Shown here piece after piece: positions 1 to 8,607 of a DNA stretch of 64,000 nt; position 1 is the stretch's first letter, and each line of letters opens with the position of its first letter. The position numbers and the translations under genes are program-made. The DNA lies in assembly GCA_020638335.1 (NCBI GenBank), contig JACKIT010000001.1:199523-263522 (forward strand), written 5' to 3'. The notes beneath the pieces are model-generated. The model was not told where the DNA came from and ran no database searches. It saw only the letters and a program-made list of their open reading frames with translations. This DNA is from Rhodospirillales bacterium (GTDB lineage Bacteria > Pseudomonadota > Alphaproteobacteria > Micavibrionales > Micavibrionaceae).

Positions 1-2
1 CG

Positions 3-692
3 CTCTTTGCTTTTGCGCAAGAAGGCAATGTCGAGATTAATCTTGAAATACTCGAGGGCTATAACCCACCGCCAATGTTTGGGCAGGCTGTGCCTGATGA
101 GGTCCCTGCCCGATCAGAGCCTGTTATCAAAGCGCCAGAACCACTGGCGCGGGTGGTTGCCCCTTTACCTCAGCGCAAACCCGAATATTCCGGTTTCATT
201 CGCCAGCCGGATTTGCAAATTGATGAAGGTGAACTGGCTATACAAACCGCTCAGGACATTTTACGCGCGATTGATGGAGATTCCTCAGATGTTGCGCCTC
301 AACCAGACGCTAACGTGGTACAGACACATTCCAAGCCAGCTCCAACACTTAAGGACTTAAGTTCAATGCGCAGTGATGGGACTTTTGAAATTTCCCTGCC
401 CTTTGAGGCTGATAAAACTGAGTTGGACGAAGTACAAAGACGCGTTGTCTTACAACAGGTGTTAATCCGTTTGCAAAAATATGATGATGCAACCCTTGAA
501 ATTCGTTCTTACGCCAGTAGCGCAGATAATATTGAAAGCGGGGCGCGGCGGACCGCTCTTGCGCGCGCGTTGGCGATTGAGGCCCTGCTGATGGATAAGG
601 GCATTCAAGAAACACGTATTTTTCTTCGTCCTCTTGGTGCTGTGCACGGCGAACAGGAAAATGCTGCTGTCCTGAGCATCTCCCGATATTGA
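3..692 (+). CDS. Exported OmpA-like protein, 5' end outside window
   Basis: The reading frame is open from the first bases of the window, so the start lies upstream. The first visible residues, LFAFAQEGN, look like the end of a signal peptide with cleavage after AFA, so the protein is probably exported. A proline-rich stretch follows, then a C-terminal domain of about 105 residues starting near DGTFEISLPF. Its pattern (short strand, acidic helix, IRSYAS strand, RRTALARA helix, GIQETRI) resembles the OmpA/MotB peptidoglycan-binding fold. A first in-frame ATG at position 75 would remove the signal sequence and is not the likely start. A role in anchoring the envelope to the cell wall is inferred from the fold; the exact family is not certain. 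Confidence 0.7.
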   Translation, partial: LFAFAQEGNVEINLEILEGYNPPPMFGQAVPDEVPARSEPVIKAPEPLARVVAPLPQRKPEYSGFIRQPDLQIDEGELAIQTAQDILRAIDGDSSDVAPQPDANVVQTHSKPAPTLKDLSSMRSDGTFEISLPFEADKTELDEVQRRVVLQQVLIRLQKYDDATLEIRSYASSADNIESGARRTALARALAIEALLMDKGIQETRIFLRPLGAVHGEQENAAVLSISRY

Positions 693-860
693 AACCTCTT
701 TCCTATCACTTGTGGATAATCCACCCTTGATCCCGCAGAAACATTGACATCATGGGCTTTGGAGTGGGAATTTTAGTTGCATTTCAAAAACAAAGACTGC
801 TATGACATCTGACGATCAGGTGCGTTATGTGAACAACACCTTTATAAAGGACCGTGACCA

Positions 861-1745
861 ATGGCTGACAAGACTCCTAAAACGGATAAAAAGGAAGATA
901 AAGGCGCGGCTGCGAAGTCGTCCGATACAAAAATTTTTATTGGCGTGGGGGTATTATTTTTATTCCTTGCCATTGCCTATGGGATGTCCTTAGGCCCTAT
1001 TGAAACTCCGGAAACGCCAGAAGCCAACATTGAAGAATCTGAAATCGATGAAATTGAGCAGGCCTATAGCGAAGATGGCATGGCTATAGATGGCGCCGAA
1101 GAGGTTGTTGCAGACGATATAGAAGTGGAGGTCTCCGAAAACCTTGAAACGTCTTCGCCAGCGTTTGATTTGGCGGCGGCGAAGAAAGAACGGATTTTGG
1201 GCGATCCGTCAGCACCGATAAAAATTGCCGAGCATAGCTCTTTGACCTGCGGACATTGTGGAAAATTTCACGCCGAAACATTTAAAGAGCTGAAAGCCGC
1301 CTATCTTGATACGGGCGAGGCTTATCTTGTGTTCTCAGACTTTCCGTTGAACGCGCCTGCTCTGCACGCAACGATGGCGGCGCGGTGCATTGCTGATGAT
1401 CAAAAGTATTTTGAATTTATCGGGGAGCTGTTTGAGACGCAGAAAGATTGGGCTGGAGAAAATAATTATCTCAGCCTCCTTGAAAGCAAGGCGGAGGCAT
1501 ATGGCATGGACAAAGCCACTTTTGCCGCTTGTGTGCAAAATCAAGAGCTGCAGGACAGCATTTTGAAACGCATGCAGGCTGTGCAAAAACAGTGGGAGAT
1601 CAGTTCTACTCCAAGCTTTGTGATCGATAATCAGGTGGTGCTCAGTGGTGCACGACCCTATGACGATTTTGATAAAGCCATTAAAGATGCCGTGACCGAA
1701 ATTCATGGCGAAAATTCCCCCGAACCCGCAAATGAGGGCGAATGA
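861..1745 (+). CDS. Membrane-anchored DsbA-family thiol oxidoreductase
   Basis: The protein has 294 residues: a short lysine-rich cytoplasmic start, one membrane segment at about 25-43, an acidic linker to about 100, and a thioredoxin-fold domain. The active site CGHC is at 130-133 and a cis-proline motif (SSTPSF) lies near the C-terminus. This is the layout of DsbA/DsbG-like proteins that form or shuffle disulfides in the periplasm, held at the membrane by an uncleaved anchor. The ATG at 861 follows an AAAGG site. The last four bases overlap the start of smc (ATGA), so the two are translationally coupled. DsbA-like genes upstream of smc are known in alphaproteobacteria. The substrate cannot be read from the sequence. 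Confidence 0.85.
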   Translation: MADKTPKTDKKEDKGAAAKSSDTKIFIGVGVLFLFLAIAYGMSLGPIETPETPEANIEESEIDEIEQAYSEDGMAIDGAEEVVADDIEVEVSENLETSSPAFDLAAAKKERILGDPSAPIKIAEHSSLTCGHCGKFHAETFKELKAAYLDTGEAYLVFSDFPLNAPALHATMAARCIADDQKYFEFIGELFETQKDWAGENNYLSLLESKAEAYGMDKATFAACVQNQELQDSILKRMQAVQKQWEISSTPSFVIDNQVVLSGARPYDDFDKAIKDAVTEIHGENSPEPANEGE

Positions 1746-4700
1746 TTCAATTCAAACGACTGCGTATTAACGGCTTTAAGTCGTTTGTTGACCGGACCGA
1801 ACTTGATATTGGTCCGGGCCTTAATGGCGTGGTTGGGCCGAATGGTTGCGGAAAGTCTAATCTCGTTGAAGCATTGCGCTGGGTGATGGGAGAAAATTCT
1901 GCGCGGCGCATGCGCGGCGATGGGATGGAAGATGTGATTTTTAACGGCACATCGAAACGTTCAGCGCGCAATATCGCCGATGTTTCTCTCCTGCTGGATA
2001 ATTCCTCGCGCGTGGCGCCGGCGGCCTATAACGGCGCCGATGAGATCGAAGTTGTACGCCGGATTGAGCGTGACCGCGGGTCTAACTATAAAATCAGCGG
2101 CAAGAATGTACGCGCGCGCGATGTGCAGATGTTGTTTGCCGATACGGTCACGGGGGCCAATTCCCCGGCGATGGTGTCGCAGGGCCGCATTACCCAGATT
2201 ATCAATGCCAAGCCGCTAGAACGGCGGTTGGTTCTGGAAGAATCCGCCGGGATTTCGGGCTTGTTCGCCCGCCGGCATGAGGCAGAATTGCGCCTTAAAG
2301 CTGCCGATACAAACCTTATCCGCATTGAAGATATTTTAGGGAGTATGGAGGGGCGGCTGAGTGCATTGAAACGTCAGGCCCGGCAGGCCACGCGTTATCG
2401 CAATGTTTCAACGCAAATCCGTCAGATGGAAATTCTGATCGCCTGGATGGAGTGGCAAAGGCTGGATGAGCGGATGAGCGCCACGCGCCGGAGCTTTGAA
2501 GAAGCGGAAAGCCAGGTGGCAGCGCGTTTGAGCGTGGTCAGTGCGCTAACCAAAACGCAAGGTACGCAATCGGAAGATTTGCCGGCATTGCGTCAGGCTG
2601 AAGCAGAGATTGCGGCTGGATTGCAAACGCAAAAGCTTGCCCTGCAACGGCTGGAAGATGAAAGCAGCCGAATTGATCAATTGATTGAGGAAACCAAAGA
2701 GCAGTTGGGGCAAGCGCAAACCGACAAGGACCACGAAGAGGCCTCACTAGAGGAAAGCAGCGGCCTGCTTGAAAAGCTGGAGGTGGAGCATAGCGCGATT
2801 GCGGCTGAGCAGAAGTCCGAGGATAGCAAGCTGGAAGAAAAAGATGCCGCGCGGGCGATGCTGGAAGCTAAAGTCCTGGAGCTGGAGGAGCGCTATAATG
2901 CCTTGATGCAGGGCACAGCCGAAGCCAAGGCACGAAAAAACGCGTTGGCGCAGCGGACCCAGAGCAATACACGGCGTAAAGAGACGCTGGAGGCACGGCG
3001 TGATCAGGCGCAAAGCGATTTGAAAGAGGTGCGCAATGCGCAGCCTGCCAAGGGCCGGGATTTTGAAAAAGAGATTGCGGATCAGGAAAAGGTAAAAGAA
3101 GATTGCGGCCAGAAAATTGAGACGCTGGAGACAGATCTGGAAACTGTGGCAGGCGATATTGACCGGGCACAAGAGGCTCTCAATACAGTAAAGAATAAGA
3201 AAGCTGAATTTGATACTGAAATCAGTGTGTTAAATAGCGTTCTTCAATCAGAAGATGAGGGTGATTTTGCGCCCGTGCTGCAAGATGTTTCGGCGGCGCA
3301 GGGTTTTGAAAAGGCATTATCGCGGGCGTTGGGCGACAGCTTGATGGCGTCACTGGATGAAAAAGCTTCAAGTACGTGGCTGCCGGTGAAGAGCACAGCT
3401 ACCCTGCCCGCCTTACCAAAAGGTGCGGATGAATTGCGCCCGCATGTAAAGGCGCCGAAAGTTTTGAATATCGCGCTGTCGCAGATTGGCGTGGTGGAAA
3501 CGGTGAAGGATGGCGATGCTTTGTGGGAATCGCTCAAGCCCGGTCAGGCGCTGGTATCCAAGGACGGGACTTATTGGCGCTGGGATGGATATTGCGTAAA
3601 ATCATCTGCGCCTGATCGTCATGCACAACAGCTTGAGCAGCAAAACAAGCTTGAGAGCCTGATCAAGAAGCGACCACAAATTGAAAAAGATGTGGCAGTG
3701 GCGGAGAAAGCCCTGGAATCGGCACAAGGCCAGCGCGTGAGTTTGCGTGAAAAGCTGCAAAAAGAGCAAAGCGCGCTGCGCATTTGTGAAGCCAGCCTGA
3801 ATGAAGTTCGTAATGAGTGGTCATCTTTGCGTGAAGAGCATGCCCGCATGCAGAGTGAAATTCTGCGGCTGGAGGATGTGATTGCGGTGGCAGCGCAGGA
3901 GATCGGCGAGTTGGAAAGCGCGCTGGAGAGTGATGCCAAGGAACTGGCAGCGTATGAAAGCGCCGATGAAGAGAATAAAGAACAGAAGCTTGAAGCTTTG
4001 CGCGAAACGCTGCAAGAGGCCCGGCAAGCCCATGGCGAAGCGGTGCGCGCCTATGACATTTATGTGCAGGAGCAAAGTACACGCAACGCCCGGATACAGG
4101 CGATTGGCGATGAGCGGCTGCATTTGCAAAACCGCGCTATTCGTGCGCGGGAGCGGATTAAAGAGCTGAATGAGCGGACGCAGAGTTTAGCCGAGAAGCT
4201 CAAAACGCTTGATGCGCGGCCTGAGGATTTCGAAGCCAATAAAACCAAGCTGTTAGATTTGATTTCGCAGTTGGAAGAACGGCGCAATATGGCGGCGGAA
4301 AATCTGGCGCGCGTGGAAAATGAAGTTGCGGAAACGGCTAAGGCGCTAAAAGAGGCAGAAGGTGTTCTTGGTGAGGCGCGCGAAGCACGGGCGCATGCGC
4401 AGGCGCTGATGTCTTCGATGCAGGAGCAGCGCAGTGCGATGAGTCTGAGCATTGAAGAAAAATTCGATATGAAACCCGAAGAGCTGCCCGAGCATTCGGC
4501 GATTGATATGGATAAAAATCTGGGAGATCTGGATTCTTTGAAAGGCAAGAAAGAAAACCTGATCCGTGAGCGGGATAATATTGGCGCGGTGAATTTGCGC
4601 GCCGAGGAAGAAGCGGCGGAACTGGAAAAAGAAGCCGGTGGGCTGATTCATGAGCGCAATGATCTGGTGCAGGCGATTGAAGAGCTGCGCAGCGGAATTC

Positions 4701-5209
4701 AAAAGATTAATACCGAAGCGCGGGAGCGTTTATTGGCAGCTTTCGAGCATGTAAACGCGCATTTCCAGGGATTGTTTGTGCGCCTGTTTGGCGGAGGCCA
4801 AGCACATTTGGCACTGGTTGAATCGGATGATCCACTTAATTCGGGCCTTGAGATTTTTGCCCAGCCGCCTGGCAAGGCGCTGCAATCGCTCTCGCTGCTG
4901 TCTGGGGGCGAGCAGACGATGGCCTCGATTGCGCTGATCTTTGCGATGTTTTTGACTAACCCCTCGCCGATTTGCGTTTTGGACGAGATTGACGCGCCTT
5001 TGGATGATGCCAATGTGGATCGCGTATGTGATTTGCTCGAAGAGATTGCCGAGCGCGGGGAAACGCGCTTTCTGGTTATCACCCACCACCGTCTGACGAT
5101 GGCGCGGATGCACCGGCTGTACGGTGTGACGATGGCAGAAAAAGGCGTCTCGCAGCTTGTTTCCGTGGATCTCCAGCAAAGCTTTGACTTCCTTGAGGAA
5201 GCGGCTTAG
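1742..5209 (+). CDS. smc: Chromosome segregation ATPase SMC
   Basis: The 1155-residue protein has the full SMC plan: an N-terminal ATPase half with Walker A GPNGCGKS at 32-39, a long coiled coil, a hinge around 490-640, a second coiled coil, and a C-terminal half with the ABC signature LSGGEQ and the Walker B region VLDEIDAPLDD. The length is normal for bacterial SMC. The dimer, with ScpA and ScpB, entraps and compacts DNA near the origin and helps segregate chromosomes. It starts inside the end of the DsbA-like gene and is followed by a dispersed repeat at 5216. scpA and scpB are not in the window. The hinge region is less conserved than the heads, which is usual. Confidence 0.97.
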   Translation: MIQFKRLRINGFKSFVDRTELDIGPGLNGVVGPNGCGKSNLVEALRWVMGENSARRMRGDGMEDVIFNGTSKRSARNIADVSLLLDNSSRVAPAAYNGADEIEVVRRIERDRGSNYKISGKNVRARDVQMLFADTVTGANSPAMVSQGRITQIINAKPLERRLVLEESAGISGLFARRHEAELRLKAADTNLIRIEDILGSMEGRLSALKRQARQATRYRNVSTQIRQMEILIAWMEWQRLDERMSATRRSFEEAESQVAARLSVVSALTKTQGTQSEDLPALRQAEAEIAAGLQTQKLALQRLEDESSRIDQLIEETKEQLGQAQTDKDHEEASLEESSGLLEKLEVEHSAIAAEQKSEDSKLEEKDAARAMLEAKVLELEERYNALMQGTAEAKARKNALAQRTQSNTRRKETLEARRDQAQSDLKEVRNAQPAKGRDFEKEIADQEKVKEDCGQKIETLETDLETVAGDIDRAQEALNTVKNKKAEFDTEISVLNSVLQSEDEGDFAPVLQDVSAAQGFEKALSRALGDSLMASLDEKASSTWLPVKSTATLPALPKGADELRPHVKAPKVLNIALSQIGVVETVKDGDALWESLKPGQALVSKDGTYWRWDGYCVKSSAPDRHAQQLEQQNKLESLIKKRPQIEKDVAVAEKALESAQGQRVSLREKLQKEQSALRICEASLNEVRNEWSSLREEHARMQSEILRLEDVIAVAAQEIGELESALESDAKELAAYESADEENKEQKLEALRETLQEARQAHGEAVRAYDIYVQEQSTRNARIQAIGDERLHLQNRAIRARERIKELNERTQSLAEKLKTLDARPEDFEANKTKLLDLISQLEERRNMAAENLARVENEVAETAKALKEAEGVLGEAREARAHAQALMSSMQEQRSAMSLSIEEKFDMKPEELPEHSAIDMDKNLGDLDSLKGKKENLIRERDNIGAVNLRAEEEAAELEKEAGGLIHERNDLVQAIEELRSGIQKINTEARERLLAAFEHVNAHFQGLFVRLFGGGQAHLALVESDDPLNSGLEIFAQPPGKALQSLSLLSGGEQTMASIALIFAMFLTNPSPICVLDEIDAPLDDANVDRVCDLLEEIAERGETRFLVITHHRLTMARMHRLYGVTMAEKGVSQLVSVDLQQSFDFLEEAA

Positions 5210-5215
5210 GAGTAA

Positions 5216-5280
5216 AAACCACAGATACACACGAATGGACACAGATGAAAAACAGGAAACGGGGAAGAAAGGAACAAGAG
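5216..5280 (+). repeat. CACAGAT-type dispersed repeat, left copy
   Basis: The sequence begins with ACCACAGATACACACGAATG and continues into an AG-rich tail (GGAAGAAAGGAACAAGAG). A related copy lies in inverted orientation at 5821-5882, with the same order of parts: CACAGAT core, then a GGAAGAA tail. The two copies bracket the HIRAN gene. Other copies are at 9891, 10147, 18448 and 18511. Confidence 0.75.
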
Positions 5281-5347
5281 CACGACCGATTTGAAAATGC
5301 AATGAAAGTTATCTTCCCAGATAAGATTAAGACAGAGGAAAATAAGG

Positions 5348-5815
5348 ATGTATGACTTTCTTACGCTGCTTGCAGTCTTAGGCTTTGGAGCCCTTATTTA
5401 TAAATACTTCAAGGACCAAGCGAAGTTTAAAGCAAGATACAAGACTCTGCTCGAAAATCCGCGCACCATCATAGGGAAGCCAAAATCTCGGAGGTTTGAT
5501 ATGGACTCCTTCCCAATCGTTGGCGAATCCTTCCATCAGGGCAATATCCGTAAAATTGTCGAGGAAGATGACGAATACGCAGAAATTGAATTCGTTCATG
5601 AGCCGAATAACCTGCACGACGAAAACGGCATGGCTATAGCTGTTGTATCGCAGCATGGCACCATCGGGCATCTGGCACAAGGTTCCCCGGAACAGAAATT
5701 TATTTACGACATGCTTCAGAACGGCGACGATTACGAATGCGAAGCCGAAATTTACGGCGGCACAAAAGCCAAACCCTCTTACGGTGTTTGGCTATCTTTA
5801 GCGGTATCTGATTAA
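5348..5815 (+). CDS. Membrane-anchored HIRAN-domain protein
   Basis: This 155-residue protein starts with a hydrophobic segment (residues 3-20, LTLLAVLGFGALIYKYF) and ends in a domain with the HIRAN pattern: VGESFHQGN, then FVHEPNNLHDENGMAIAV, then GTIGHLAQ. HIRAN domains are found in helicases such as HLTF and Rad5, where they bind DNA 3' ends, and as stand-alone bacterial proteins of unknown role. The ATG at 5348 follows a purine-rich GAGGAAAATAAGG stretch. The gene sits between inverted copies of a dispersed repeat and separates smc from the ATP synthase operon, so it looks like inserted cargo. The domain call is by motif only. What a membrane-tethered HIRAN domain does is unknown. Confidence 0.7.
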   Translation: MYDFLTLLAVLGFGALIYKYFKDQAKFKARYKTLLENPRTIIGKPKSRRFDMDSFPIVGESFHQGNIRKIVEEDDEYAEIEFVHEPNNLHDENGMAIAVVSQHGTIGHLAQGSPEQKFIYDMLQNGDDYECEAEIYGGTKAKPSYGVWLSLAVSD

Positions 5816-5820
5816 AACCA

Positions 5821-5882
5821 ACTCTTCCTACCTTCCGTTCTTCCTTAAAAAATCCGTGTTCATCCGTGTTCATCTGTGGTTA
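5821..5882 (-). repeat. CACAGAT-type dispersed repeat, right copy (inverted)
   Basis: Read on the minus strand this is TAACCACAGATGAACACGGA followed by a second GAACACGGAT unit and a GGAAGAACGGAAGG tail. It mirrors the copy at 5216-5280. It ends nine bases before the chosen atpI start, and a possible GTG start for atpI at 5876 lies inside it. Confidence 0.75.
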
Positions 5883-5890
5883 ATAGACGT

Positions 5891-6268
5891 ATGCCTTCTG
5901 ACCTGAAAGATCTTGAGAATAAAATTCGTGAAGCCAGGCACGGTAAAGAGCTGGACGCAGAAGAGCTTTCGCGAATCAGGAAAGCGCAAAATGCCAAAAT
6001 GGCGATGCAGGCAGGCTATGAATTTGTGGCTTCCGTTATGCTTTCGGCCATTTTAGGATATTTCATTGATCAGTGGCTAGGTACCGCCCCGCTTTTCCTT
6101 ATCTCCTTGTTTTTGCTTGGCACAGCTGCGGGTTTTTTATCAATATTCCGCGTATCCAAAAATTTAGGCATGGCGGTTGGATATTCACAGTTGCACAAGT
6201 GCGAAAAAGACGCTAATAAAGCGCCAAACGACAATAACACCAATAGCAATGAGAGAACAGAAGAGTAA
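5891..6268 (+). CDS. atpI: ATP synthase accessory protein AtpI
   Basis: The protein has 125 residues from the ATG at 5891: a charged N-terminal helix (DLKDLENKIREAR) and two membrane segments around a GYFIDQWLG turn, typical of the AtpI family in alphaproteobacteria. AtpI is a small membrane protein thought to help assemble the c-ring or import Mg2+; it is not part of the finished enzyme. It heads the F0 operon and ends five bases before atpB. A GTG at 5876 would add five residues but falls within the repeat, so the ATG is preferred. No strong ribosome binding site is visible before either start. Confidence 0.88.
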   Translation: MPSDLKDLENKIREARHGKELDAEELSRIRKAQNAKMAMQAGYEFVASVMLSAILGYFIDQWLGTAPLFLISLFLLGTAAGFLSIFRVSKNLGMAVGYSQLHKCEKDANKAPNDNNTNSNERTEE

Positions 6269-6273
6269 GCGCC

Positions 6274-7041
6274 GTGGCTTTAGATCCTATTCACCAGTTC
6301 CAAATCACCTCCCTTGTTGATTTTAGTGCGGCAGGCTTCAACCTGTCCTTTACAAATTCGGCGCTTTGGATGGTGATTGGTGCGGTTGCCTCGTCTTTAT
6401 TCCTGATAACGGCAATGCGCAAGCAGGCACTTGTTCCGGACCGCCTACAGGCTTTTTCCGAAATGCTGTATGAATTTGTCGCCGGGATGGTGCGTGATAA
6501 TGTCGGCTCACATGGACGGCAATATTTTCCGCTGATTTTTACATTGTTTATTGTTGTACTGATGGGGAACCTGCTGGGCTTGCTTCCTTCTATTCCCTAC
6601 GTGATTCATACCTTCACCTATACCAGCCACATTATTGTGACGGGTGCGCTGGCGTTGATGATCTTTTTGTTCGTAACGGTTTTTGGTTTTTATAATCACG
6701 GTTTAAAATTTTTGACTTTATTCACTCCGCCGGGTGTCCCCTTTGTAATGCAGCTTCTCATCGTGCCGATTGAGGTGCTGTCTTTCTTGATCCGCCCTGC
6801 GACCTTATCTTTACGTTTGTTTGCCAACATGATGGCCGGACACTTGATGCTGAAAGTGTTTGCAGGCTTTAGCACGATGATGCTTGGCCTTGGCGGCATT
6901 GGCCTAATCGCCGGACTGATTCCAATGTTCTTTAACGTTGCGTTATATTCTCTTGAGCTTCTCGTGGCTGTATTGCAAGCCTACATTTTTGCGATTTTGA
7001 GCTGTATTTATTTAAAAGATACGGTTGATCTTCATCACTAA
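6274..7041 (+). CDS. atpB: F0F1 ATP synthase subunit a
   Basis: The 255-residue integral membrane protein forms the proton half-channels of F0 against the c-ring. The essential arginine is R181 in SLRLFANMMAGH, and the PIEVLSFLIRP and LELLVAVLQAYIF segments are those of subunit a. The likely start is GTG at 6274, preceded by a GAAGAG purine run at the end of atpI. It is the second gene of the F0 operon, followed after 89 bases by atpE. No unusual residue was seen. Confidence 0.97.
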   Translation: MALDPIHQFQITSLVDFSAAGFNLSFTNSALWMVIGAVASSLFLITAMRKQALVPDRLQAFSEMLYEFVAGMVRDNVGSHGRQYFPLIFTLFIVVLMGNLLGLLPSIPYVIHTFTYTSHIIVTGALALMIFLFVTVFGFYNHGLKFLTLFTPPGVPFVMQLLIVPIEVLSFLIRPATLSLRLFANMMAGHLMLKVFAGFSTMMLGLGGIGLIAGLIPMFFNVALYSLELLVAVLQAYIFAILSCIYLKDTVDLHH

Positions 7042-7130
7042 AACTGTAGGATGCGCTGCAAATAACGGGAAAGAATTTACGAATTCAACTTTAACAACCA
7101 TTTAAACTTAAAAAAGGAAGGTTATTAACA

Positions 7131-7355
7131 ATGGAACTTGAAGCTGCAAAACTGATTGGTGCTGCGATTGCCCTTATCCCTCTGCTGGGTGTCGGTATTG
7201 GTCTGGGTCTGATTTTCGCCTCTTACAACGATGCGATTGCCCGTAATCCTAAATCTGATGAAATCCTTGGCGGTAAATACCTGCTGTTCTTCGCTTTGAC
7301 AGAAGCGCTGGCTATTTTCGCCCTTGGTGTGTCTTTGCTGATCCTCTTCAAGTAA
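7131..7355 (+). CDS. atpE: F0F1 ATP synthase subunit c
   Basis: This is the 74-residue hairpin proteolipid of the rotating c-ring. The first helix has the GVGIGLGL glycine pattern, the polar loop is ARNPKSDE, and the second helix carries the proton-binding acid E58 in FALTEALAIF. A good AAGGAAGG ribosome binding site precedes the ATG by eight bases, in keeping with the high copy number needed for subunit c. Nothing in the ion-binding region suggests a sodium-type ring; proton use is the default reading. Confidence 0.97.
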   Translation: MELEAAKLIGAAIALIPLLGVGIGLGLIFASYNDAIARNPKSDEILGGKYLLFFALTEALAIFALGVSLLILFK

Positions 7356-7367
7356 GACGGAGATGGT

Positions 7368-8090
7368 ATGAATACCACTTTTCTAAAATTCGGTGCACAA
7401 GCCTCTATGGCTCTGTTATGGGTCAGTGAGGCTTTTGCTGCGGATAGCGAAGAATTTATAGGCAAGGATTCTTCTGCGCCTGATTATGTCGTGGAAGAAG
7501 GTGCTGTGCACGCTATCGATAAGCATGGTGAATCTGCGGCTCAAATGATTGAGCATGCCGGTGAACACGCCGATGCCGCGCATCATGCTTCATCGGGTTT
7601 GCCGCAAATGGACCCTACGTGGTTTCCCAGCCAGATTTTTTGGCTTGCGGTAACTTTCCTGTGTCTGTATGTGATTTTATCACGGAAGATTTTGCCGGAA
7701 ATCTCCGGCACTTTGGAAGCTCGCCGCATGCAAATTCAGGGAGATCTTGATAGTGCTCAAAGTTTAAAAGAAGAAGCGGAAGAGGTTCACCAAGCCTATG
7801 ATGAAATTCTTGATGGTGCACGCAAGAAAGCCTCCGAGCTATTTGAAAGAGCTGAAGAAGACATAAAGACCACAACAAATAAAAAACTTGATGGGTTTAG
7901 AGCGCGCGCAAGCAAAAAAAACACAGAAGCTGAAAAACAAATCGAAAAAGCCAAGACCGATGCGATGACCGATATGTATGCAGTTGCGGCAGAAATTGCC
8001 AGTCTGGCAGCAGAGAAAATCGTCGGCATATCTACGGATATTGATCAGGCAAAGTCTCTGGTTAAGAATATCGACAAGAAAGCAGCGTAA
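7368..8090 (+). CDS. F0F1 ATP synthase subunit b' with long N-terminal extension
   Basis: The 240-residue protein is the second stator subunit (b'), one of two different b subunits in alphaproteobacteria. The single membrane anchor is at about 87-107 (QIFWLAVTFLCLYVIL), followed by a long charged helix that pairs with subunit b. Ahead of the anchor is an unusual stretch: a signal-peptide-like start (ALLWVSEAFA, then DSEEF) and about 60 acidic, histidine-rich residues (HGESAAQMIEHAGEHADAAH). b' proteins often have a short extension, but this one is long. If the signal is cleaved the extension would sit in the periplasm. It lies 12 bases after atpE and 12 before atpF. Confidence 0.9.
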   Translation: MNTTFLKFGAQASMALLWVSEAFAADSEEFIGKDSSAPDYVVEEGAVHAIDKHGESAAQMIEHAGEHADAAHHASSGLPQMDPTWFPSQIFWLAVTFLCLYVILSRKILPEISGTLEARRMQIQGDLDSAQSLKEEAEEVHQAYDEILDGARKKASELFERAEEDIKTTTNKKLDGFRARASKKNTEAEKQIEKAKTDAMTDMYAVAAEIASLAAEKIVGISTDIDQAKSLVKNIDKKAA

Positions 8091-8102
8091 AGGACAAAAG
8101 TA

Positions 8103-8591
8103 ATGACATTCCTCGAAGATCCCAGTATTTGGCTTCTATGCTCTTTCATTATTTTTGCAGGACTGATTTTCAGATTTGGTAAAAACGCCCTGCTTTCCAT
8201 GCTGGATCAGCGAATTGCAGGCATCCGCGAGGAAATCAAAACAGCGGAGAATTTGCGCGTTGAGGCGCAGGAGATGCTGGCGCAGTATCAGCGCAAACAT
8301 AAAGATGCGCTCAAAGATGCTGAAAACATTATCATCAACGCACAAAAGCAAGCCAAGGAAATTCAGAAAAAAGCGGAAAGCGATCTGGATGAGGTGATTG
8401 CGCGGCGTGAAAAGCAGCTGCAGGAACGTCTTGAGCGCATGAAGAAAAATGCGCAGGCTGAAATTCTTGAGTATGCTTCTTCTCTGGCGATTGCGGCGAC
8501 CAGGGAGATCATCTTCGATAAGCTTGACAAAAAAGCCAATGAAAAACTGGTGGCGCAAGCGATCAAAAATGTTGGTGAAAACATCCACTAA
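8103..8591 (+). CDS. atpF: F0F1 ATP synthase subunit b
   Basis: The 162-residue stator subunit has an N-terminal membrane anchor (residues 8-25, SIWLLCSFIIFAGLIFRFG) and then one long alpha helix rich in K, E, A and Q that reaches to F1. It pairs with b' encoded just upstream. The F0 operon ends here: the next gene, 16 bases on, is proA, not an F1 gene, so atpHAGDC must be elsewhere, as in other alphaproteobacteria. Confidence 0.95.
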   Translation: MTFLEDPSIWLLCSFIIFAGLIFRFGKNALLSMLDQRIAGIREEIKTAENLRVEAQEMLAQYQRKHKDALKDAENIIINAQKQAKEIQKKAESDLDEVIARREKQLQERLERMKKNAQAEILEYASSLAIAATREIIFDKLDKKANEKLVAQAIKNVGENIH

Positions 8592-8607
8592 TCTTTGAGG
8601 CCTGCCC

